A stretch of 64,000 bases of DNA from Bacteroidota bacterium (GTDB lineage: Bacteria; Bacteroidota; Bacteroidia; UKL13-3), in NCBI GenBank assembly GCA_027487835.1, contig JAIYCU010000019.1, forward strand, positions 1 through 64,000, written 5' to 3'. The notes beneath the pieces were generated by a model, which saw only the letters and a list, made by a program, of their open reading frames with translations, had not been told where the DNA came from and searched no databases. How positions within the stretch are numbered: the first letter of the stretch is position 1; every line of letters begins with the position of its first letter. The position numbers and the translations under genes were made by a program. Below are positions 53,901-62,900 of this stretch, in pieces.

Positions 53901-56900
53901 CAAACCATTACTGGAAATACAATAGATTCATTATCTTATTCACCAGTTACAGCTGCTGCAGTTAATATTAATGGTATTTATTCTGCTGGAGGAACTAATT
54001 CTTCAATAAGTAATAATACGATTACAAGGATTTTATCAAGGAGTTCAGCTACCGGCACTACAAATTCATCTTCAATTGTTGGTGTTAATATTTCGAGTTC
54101 TGGTTTGAGCCTAACTGTCAATGGTAATACGATTCATAGTTTGGTTAATTTAAATCCAACTGCCGCAGTTAATATTTCAGGGATAGCGCATAATAGCAGT
54201 AATACCTTTTTAAATAACAACACAATTATTGCTAGAAATAATATTCATAGTTTTGGATTAGTTACTTCTGGCCTTGGAGGTTTTACAGGAATAACCATTA
54301 CAAATTCAGTTGCGATTGTCCAAAACAACATGGTTAGATTGGGATTAGACGCTGCAGGCGTTGACCAAGCTGGACCTTTTATTAGAAGGGGTATTCATTT
54401 TTCTGGTTCTAATGCAGGTGGCGCCTTAGGTTTCAGGGTTTACCACAACTCAATTTATATCGCTGGAACCCACGCTTCGGGCGCGAGCAATACCGCAGCG
54501 ATAGAATTTACAAGTGCAATTGCAACAGGGTCTGTAGACGTTAGGAATAATATTTTTGCAAACGCGTCAAGTGGCGGTACTGGATTTCATTGTGGACTTA
54601 AAGTATTTAGTACGGCTAATTTTAACAGTAATAACAATTTGTATTTTTCCCCAGGAACTGGTGGTAGAATTGCGATGAATAACTTAACAGCCTATACTGC
54701 AATTTCTGGTACAGGTGGATGGTCAGAGGCAAGTGCTTTAGACGGGAATAGTGGTATTGGTAATCCAAATTTTATTAATGCCACTGGTACTTCAGCAACC
54801 CTTAACTTAAGATTAGCTAGTCCAACACCTGCGGAAGGACATGGAAATGCTTTATTTACAGTTTCCGATAATTTTGATGGATTGGGTAGAGGAACTAGAA
54901 CCCCTGTTGATATAGGTGCAGATGCAGGCAACTTTACTTCAAGTGCAGATGTGTTTGCCCCAATTATAAGCTATACGGCATTAACAAATTCCTTTACTTC
55001 TGCCAATAGAGCATTGTCAGTTTCTATTATAGATGCAGGTGGTATCCCAACAACTGGTTTAAATGTGCCACGTGTTTATTACAAGAAAATGGCAACAGGT
55101 ACTTATGTTAGTTCACCTGGTACTTTAAATGTGGGAACAGGAAATTCAAGTGTTTGGGATTTTACATTGGATCATTCATTGCTTGGAGGAGTTAATCCTG
55201 GAGATTCGGTTTACTATTATGTAATTGCGCAAGATTTAGCAGGGAATATTGTATCTCAATCACCTTATGCGGTTGCAACAGATGTAAATACCGTGGTGAA
55301 TCATCCATCAAATATTTTGGTGAATGCTTATAGAAGAACGCCAACCTTAGGAAGTCCAATTTTGGTTGGAACAGGTAATGCAATTACCTCACTTACCGCA
55401 GCAAATAATACTGGCTTATTTTTCATGTTGAACAATGGTGCCATAGATGGAAATGTTGAGGTGTTAATCACAAGTGATATTACAGAAACTGGTGCTTTGG
55501 CATTAAATGAGGTCATTCAATTAAGTGCAGGTGTTCAAGGGCAATATGGTTATAAAATTAGAATTAGGCCTAGTGATAATACTAAGCGCACTATCACAGG
55601 CGCGTATGGTACTCCCCTCATAAGTTTAAATGGTGCGGATAATATTGTATTTACAGGTGTTTCGCCAATTGGTACGCCAGCTGACACTAACTTAACTTTT
55701 GCAAGTACAAGTACATTTGCACCTGTATTTCAGTTTGGTAATGATGCCATAAACGATTCTTTGCATAACCTAAATATCATTGGAAGAAATACTTCTACTT
55801 TATCTGGATTAATAAATATTTCAACAGCAGGTTCAGTTTCAGGAAATGATAATATTAGTATTGTTGGATGTAATATTTATACCGGATTATTAACAGCACC
55901 GCATGCAAATGGTGTTTACAGCGTAGGTACTACGGGTAGGGAGAATGATAATTTATTGGTGTTAAATAATAACATATTCAACTTCACCAATATTGGCGTA
56001 AATATTGGTACTGGGAATGGTAATAATTTAAAAGTTTCTAGCAACCATTTTTATAATAATAACACTACCCTGCCAAGCACTGCTTTAACTGGAATTAGTT
56101 TAACGCCTGGCGCCTTAAGTAATAATGACACGATAGACGGAAATTACATTGGAGGTAGGCAAAGATTTTGCAGTGGACCAGCCCTTACAAATTCTGGAGC
56201 AACCACCTTTACAGGAATAAATGTAAGTGTGGGAACTGCCACAGGAGTTAGCATTACAAATAATTTTATTCAAAACATTAATTATACAAATGTTACTACC
56301 TCAACTATAACAGGTATCAATGCCATAGGCGGCAGGGTATTAATTGCTAATGACACAATTGGGCACAGAATTTTGAGTAACAATATTAGTTTGGATGGAA
56401 ACTCTGGTTTTATTGGAATTAACTCTACTACAAGTTCTACTATTAGCATTATCAATAGTTTTGTAGGTAATATAAATGCAACAAGCACAGGTGTAAGTTC
56501 ATTTATAAGAGGTATTAATGTTTCATCTTCTACTTCTCCCGTAATAATTAGTGGAAATACGCTTGTCAACTTTAATACGCTTTCAACAAATGCTGGAACA
56601 ACTACAGCACCCGCATTATCTGGTATAATTGTTTCAAGTAGTTCTACCTCACAAATAATTTCAAATAACATTATTGCTGGATTGTTTGCTAATACAACAG
56701 CCACTGCGGCTGTAAAAGTATTTGGTATATATGTTTCATCAGGTACCAATACTATTATAAATAACTCAGTAAGTAATCTAAATAATAGTGCCATTAGCAC
56801 AGGTACAGCAACTGCTGCTGCTATTATTGGGATAGCTTTACCTAGTACAAATTTGGGTCAAACCTTTTCAAATAATTTGATTGAGAATTTAAACCAAAAT

Positions 56901-59900
56901 GGGATTGGAGCCACCCAAGTTATTGGTGCTTATTCCATTTCGCAAGCTTTAACCTTTGTAGGAAATACCATCAGAAATTTAAATAGTTACTCAACTAGTA
57001 CTAGCACAATTGGTGGTTCAGCTATAGTAGGATTTTCTTATCCTACAGGCTTTACAAATAACACCTTTACAGATAATCAAGTTCATTCATTACAGCATAT
57101 AAATAATTTGGCCACTGCGGGTGTGAATTTAATAGGTATGTACTTTGTGAATGGAACAACAGGAAGTAATTTATTTGCAAGGAATAAAATTCACTCAATT
57201 GGATCAATTTCTGCAAATCCTGTAACAATCCATGGCGTTAACTGTGGTGGAGGTACCACCACCTTTGCCAATAACATGATTAGGTTAGGTTATGACAAGG
57301 ATGGTAATATTCTTGCCTCTGGGATGTATAATATTTTTGGTTTTACATTAGGAACAGGTTCTTTAAATAATGTTTATCATAATTCAATTTATGTAACTCA
57401 AGGATTTCAACAATCAACACCACCTTATTTAAATACACAATTCACTTATGCGTTTAATTGCACTTCTGTTCCTAATTTAAATATTCTTAATAATATTTTT
57501 GTTAATGATGCTACAAACCTAGGAACTGGTACTTATGCTGTAAGCGGTACGCATGGTGTAATGAGGTTTGGTTCAATGGCTGCTACTTTAAATAGTAATT
57601 ATAATATTTATAATTATGGAGATACATCTGATGGTGCTGTATTAGTTACTATTGGAAATAATGGAGTTGGCGCATTTAATCAAAATTATACAGTGTTTAA
57701 TAAAGCGGTTAGTTCTGGCTCACTGTTAAGTTGGCAAGCCTCTTCTGCACCATATAAAGATTTGAATAGTGCGGTGGTTAATCCTAATTTCATTAATCCT
57801 GTTGGAACGGCTGCAACGGGCAGTTTGTATTTATCTGCTAGCAATCCTGCAGAAGGTACTGGTGACAATTCATTGGCAGCTCTTGTGTTAACAGACGTGG
57901 ATGGTGCTTCTAGAGGTGATTCTACACCAGTAGACATTGGCGCTGATGGAGGTAATTTTACAAGAACACCAGATGCATTTGCCCCAATCATTACTTATAC
58001 AGCTTTAACAAATACTCCATCACTTGCTAATAGAACTTTATCTGCGAGTATCACTGATTTAGTAGGTATTCAGACGACAGCGGGTAGTAGACCAAAAATT
58101 TATTTTAAGAAAAATTCTTCAACCACTTTTGTTGCATCAGAAGGTTCACTTGCATCTGGAAATGCGCTAAATGGAACTTGGGATTTTACCATTAATCATA
58201 GTTTACTTTCAGTTGGTTTAGGTGATACGCTTTCATATTTTGTGGTAGCACAAGATATTGCTGGGAATATTGCAGTTTCGCCATTCCCTGGATTTGCTAC
58301 AAGTGTTAATAATATTACTGACACACCTGATGTGTTAAGTTCTTACTTAATTAGTTCTCCATTACCAACCGTTTTAAATGTAGGTCCGGCCGAAACTTAT
58401 AAGTGTTTAACCTGTGCAGGAGATACAGGTCTCTTCAATGCGATTAATAATGGATTTTTGGCTGGAAATACTATTGTTAATATAGTAGGTGATACCTTAT
58501 TTGAATCTGGCGCTGTAGCTTTAAACAGGTGGTTAGAAACCTCTAGTGGCGTTATTGGAAATTATGGGTACAGTTTAACAATTAGACCTTCAAATAATAA
58601 TAGAAAGCTTCTTTATGGAGATATTGCAAATAATCAGTTATTACGTTTTAATGGGGCCTCAAACATTAACATTACAGGTGTTGCATCTGCTGGTTCAGCG
58701 GCCGATACTAACTTGGTTATTCAGAATAGAAATACAATCGGTATAGGTTGTATTCAATTGGTAAATGATGCCTCAAATGTTTCTATTTCTAATATGATTT
58801 TTACCGGACGTGCAGGTACCTTAATTGTAATTGGTGGAACTACGCGTACAACTGGTAATGATAATATCGCAATTAGAAATAGTTATTTTAGAGCAGATAC
58901 AATTAATACCTTGTATACAAATGGTTTATTGGCCACAGGAACTGCAGGTAAAGAAAATGATAATATTACCATTGAAGGTTGTTATGCCGACAATTTTTCG
59001 CAATTGGGTTTTGGTTTTAATGCTGGAAATGGAAATAACCTAATCATAAAGAACAATCATTTGTATAATTCGTCCAACACTTTTTCTGGTGTAGCAACCT
59101 GCTATGGATTGTTTGTATCTGCTGGCATCAATTCAAATGGAGATTCAATAACTGGTAACTACATTGGTGGTTCAGCTCCATTTGCACAAGGAAGTGCATT
59201 AGTTATCTCAAGCGCTTCTTCATTTGTGGGGATGTTAATTAATGTAGGTGCTACAACTGGTGCTTATGTCAATAATAATTTCATTCAAAATATTACCAAT
59301 TTAAGTGGTGGTTTTAATGGGATTTCACTTCAAGGTTCTGGTACTTGTAATATTATACAAAATACAATTGGTTCAACCCAAACTGGAAGTATTACCACCT
59401 TAGGTAATTCTGCCAATGTGGGGGTATTATCTACAATGACTGGTAATATTAACCTTGAAAACAATACGGTAAGAAACCTTTACAGTAATAATGCTGGCGC
59501 TAGCGCCGCATCAAGAGGTATTATGGTTTCTTCTGGAAGTACCAATACTTTAACTATTAGAAATAATTCATTAAGTAATTTAATTACAAAATCTACCTCT
59601 GGCTCCTCTACTACCTTATCAGGTTTAGTGGGTATTGGTGTAAGTTCATCTTCAACTGCACAATTGATTACAGGAAATAGCATTTCAAATTTAATAGATA
59701 GTATCCTTACCGTTTATAGTGGGGTTGCTCATGGTATTTTTGCAAGCGCTGGTTTAAACACCATTACCAATAATACAATTAATGGTTTAAGGACATTTTC
59801 AAGTAATGCGAGCACCACCACCTTTGCGGCTATTCAAGGTATTGTGGTATCTTCATTCGTTGCAGGTCAAGTTGTTTCAAATAATACTATTAATGATTTA

Positions 59901-62900
59901 CGTTTACTGCCAGTTACTCCTAACTCAACCCAAGTTCTAGGTATCTTGGTTTCTTCTGCAAATGGAGTAACTATTAACGGAAATAGAATTGCAAACTTGG
60001 TTTCAAATAGTACTTCTACCGGAACTTTAACTTCTGCTGCCATCTCTGGTATTATGTATTCAACAACTTTAGCAGGGAATACAATTTCTGGTAATGAAAT
60101 TAAAGGTTTGTTAATTACCAATACTGGATTTTCTAATAGCCATGTATATGGAATTTATTATGGTGGTACCACAACAGGTTCACACACTTTAAGTGCAAAT
60201 AGAATTAGTAATTTAGATAACCTTACCAATGGAAATGGTTTGGTTTCAGGTATATGGAACAACTCTGCAGTTGCAACTGTTTCCAATAATATGATTCAGT
60301 TGGGAATCGATTCATTAGGTGCACTTCAGAATGCTCAATTAGATTTAAGAGGTATAGTGCATAATCATACAAATGCATCAAATTACTATCATAACTCAAT
60401 ATATATTGGCGGTACCCAAACTTTTGGTGCTTCCAATACAACTTGTTTAAACTTAACCAACACAATTTCTGTAGGTCAGTCGGTTAATGTAACTAACAAT
60501 ATTTTATATAACGCTGCCGCTAATAGCGGGTCAGCATCAGGTGTTCATTCATCTATTAGGTTAAATGGAGCCGTATCTCGCTTTAATAGTGATGGAAACT
60601 TATTGGCTGCAACGGGTGCTGGTGCCCAATTAACAAATGCCAATGGGGTAAATTATCCAAATTTACGAGGCATAGGTGGTTGGAATGTATCAACTGGCTT
60701 AGATATAAATTCGGGTCAATTAAGCACTTCTCCATTTGTGAATGCAACCGGAACCTCATCTACCGTAGATTTACATTTATTGGCGTCCAATGCGGCTGAG
60801 GCAAGTGGATTAAATACCCTAAGTTCTGTTATCACTAGTGATTTTGACGGTGAGCTCAGAGCAAGCAATACGCCAACTGATATTGGTGCTGATGCAGGTG
60901 TTTATGTACGTTCATTAGATGTATTTAATCCTTCAATCACCTATGCATTGTTAGGAAATACAGGTGATAATATTGGACCACGTGTTTTATCAAACGTTAC
61001 CATTACAGATAGCGTGGGTGTGCCACTTACAGGCTCATTCACTCCACGTTTATATTATAGAAAGGGCGTCAATGGTGCTTATAGTTCTGTTGTAGCCACA
61101 TCAACAACTGGTGCTGCTACCAATGCTAGTTTCTCATTTACCATGGATTATGCAAGTCTTGGTGGCGTAACAGTAAATGATTCTATTTTCTATTATGTGC
61201 TAGCCCAAGACTTAGCAGGAAATATTATTTCAAATCCTGCATTTGCAGTGGCCACAGATGTAAACACAGTTTTGGCACATCCAGTTAATCCTAATTTCTT
61301 TGTGATTTATCCAACCATACCTGCTAATAGTATTTTTAAAGTAGGTATTGGACAATCATTTGTTTCTTTAACTGGATCAGGTGGATTATTTGAGTTTTTA
61401 AATAATAGAAGTATTGCTGGCAATATTGAAGCCAGAATTACTAGTAATTTAAGTGAGCCAGGTTTATTCGGTTTGAACCAAATTGGTGAAAATGGAGTAG
61501 GAGGATATGAGTTTAGAATTTTACCAGATTCAGGTGTAGTTTCAGAACTTACCTTATCTGGAACTAGCTTATTAGGATTAATAAGATTAGAAGGGGCAGA
61601 TAGGGTTAAGTTTTCTGGTGTTCCTGCAGTAACAGGCAGTGTTGCAGATAGGTTATTACGCATCAGAAATTCATCTACAAACGGTGCTGCATTTTTATTC
61701 TTAAATGATGCACAAGGAGCCAAATTATCCAATTTAATAGTAGAGTCAGCCACCAGTACTGCAGGTACTGGAGTTGTACAGTTTGGTTTCTCAACAGCTA
61801 GCACTGGTAATGATTTTGATACCATTACAAATTGCTTAATTAGAAATGATGTTTCACAATCAGGTGGCTTAGGATTTCCAATCAATGGTATCTACTCAAA
61901 TAGCACGGTTACTGCTTTAAATTCTAATATCGTAATTGATGGAAATCAAATTTTCAATATTCAAGGAACCGGTGTATTGATTGATGCAGCAAATGGAGGA
62001 AATTGGAAGGTAATTAATAATAGCTTCTATTGGAATTCTGCCGTCTCATTAAATCAGTATACAGGTATTAATTTAAATGCCTTTAATTTAAGTAATAACA
62101 ATGAGGTTTCTGGTAATTATATTGGTGGTCAAGCCGCTTCAGCTTCAGGCGCACCAATGGTATTTAATGGGTTTAACTTCATTGGTATTAATATTAATGC
62201 AGGCCTTGGAAATACTATTTCAAATAATACCCTTCAAAATTTACAACAAGTAGCTTCTTCTTTCTCAATTTTCAACCTAATTCAGGTTTCTAATGGAGAT
62301 GCTTCTATAGCTGGAAATATCTTAGGTTCAAACCTTTCTCTTGCTAACATTAGAATGGATGGAACAGGAACTTTTAATGGCATTTCCTCAAGTTCAAATG
62401 GAATTGTCAATATTAGTAATAATCTTCTTTCAGGCCTTACGGTAGCCTCAAATGGCAGTACCTCTATCAATGGAATTGCGGTAAGCGATGGAAGAAATAC
62501 AATTACAGGAAACATTATTGGAAGCATCCTTAATAATGCATTTGACTTTAATTCTTCTGGAACTTTCCGAGGTATAAGCGTTAATACTGTATCTACTGCC
62601 TTAGCACCTACAACGGAAGTTAGTGCCAACTTGATAGGTGGGGTGACAGGTACAAGCACATTGTCTTCTATAATCATAGGAATTCAATATGCCGCACCAA
62701 GCAGAGGTTTAATTTTCGATAATATTATTTCTAATATTTCAATTCCAACTACCAATACAAATGGAGTAGGTGTTTCAAATGCCATTACAGGTATTCAATA
62801 TTCAGGTAGTTCTCCTTTGGGTGCAATCATTAGAGGTAACCAGATTTATAACTTGAGTTCAACTGCTACAAGTGCGGTAAATACATCTGTTTTTGGTGTT

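Noticed and set aside
16301-62334. GGTTCAAACC copies as tRNA T-arms
   Set aside because: The word resembles a tRNA T-loop, but no acceptor, D-arm or anticodon stem surrounds any copy, and most copies are inside protein genes.
52277-62677. Many minus-strand open frames of 60-190 codons inside the second giant gene (for example 56282-56800 and 61307-61885)
   Set aside because: They lie antisense to a continuous coding frame rich in Asn, Thr, Gly, Ser and Ile codons, which leaves few stops on the opposite strand. They are hydrophobic, low-complexity and have no domain signature.
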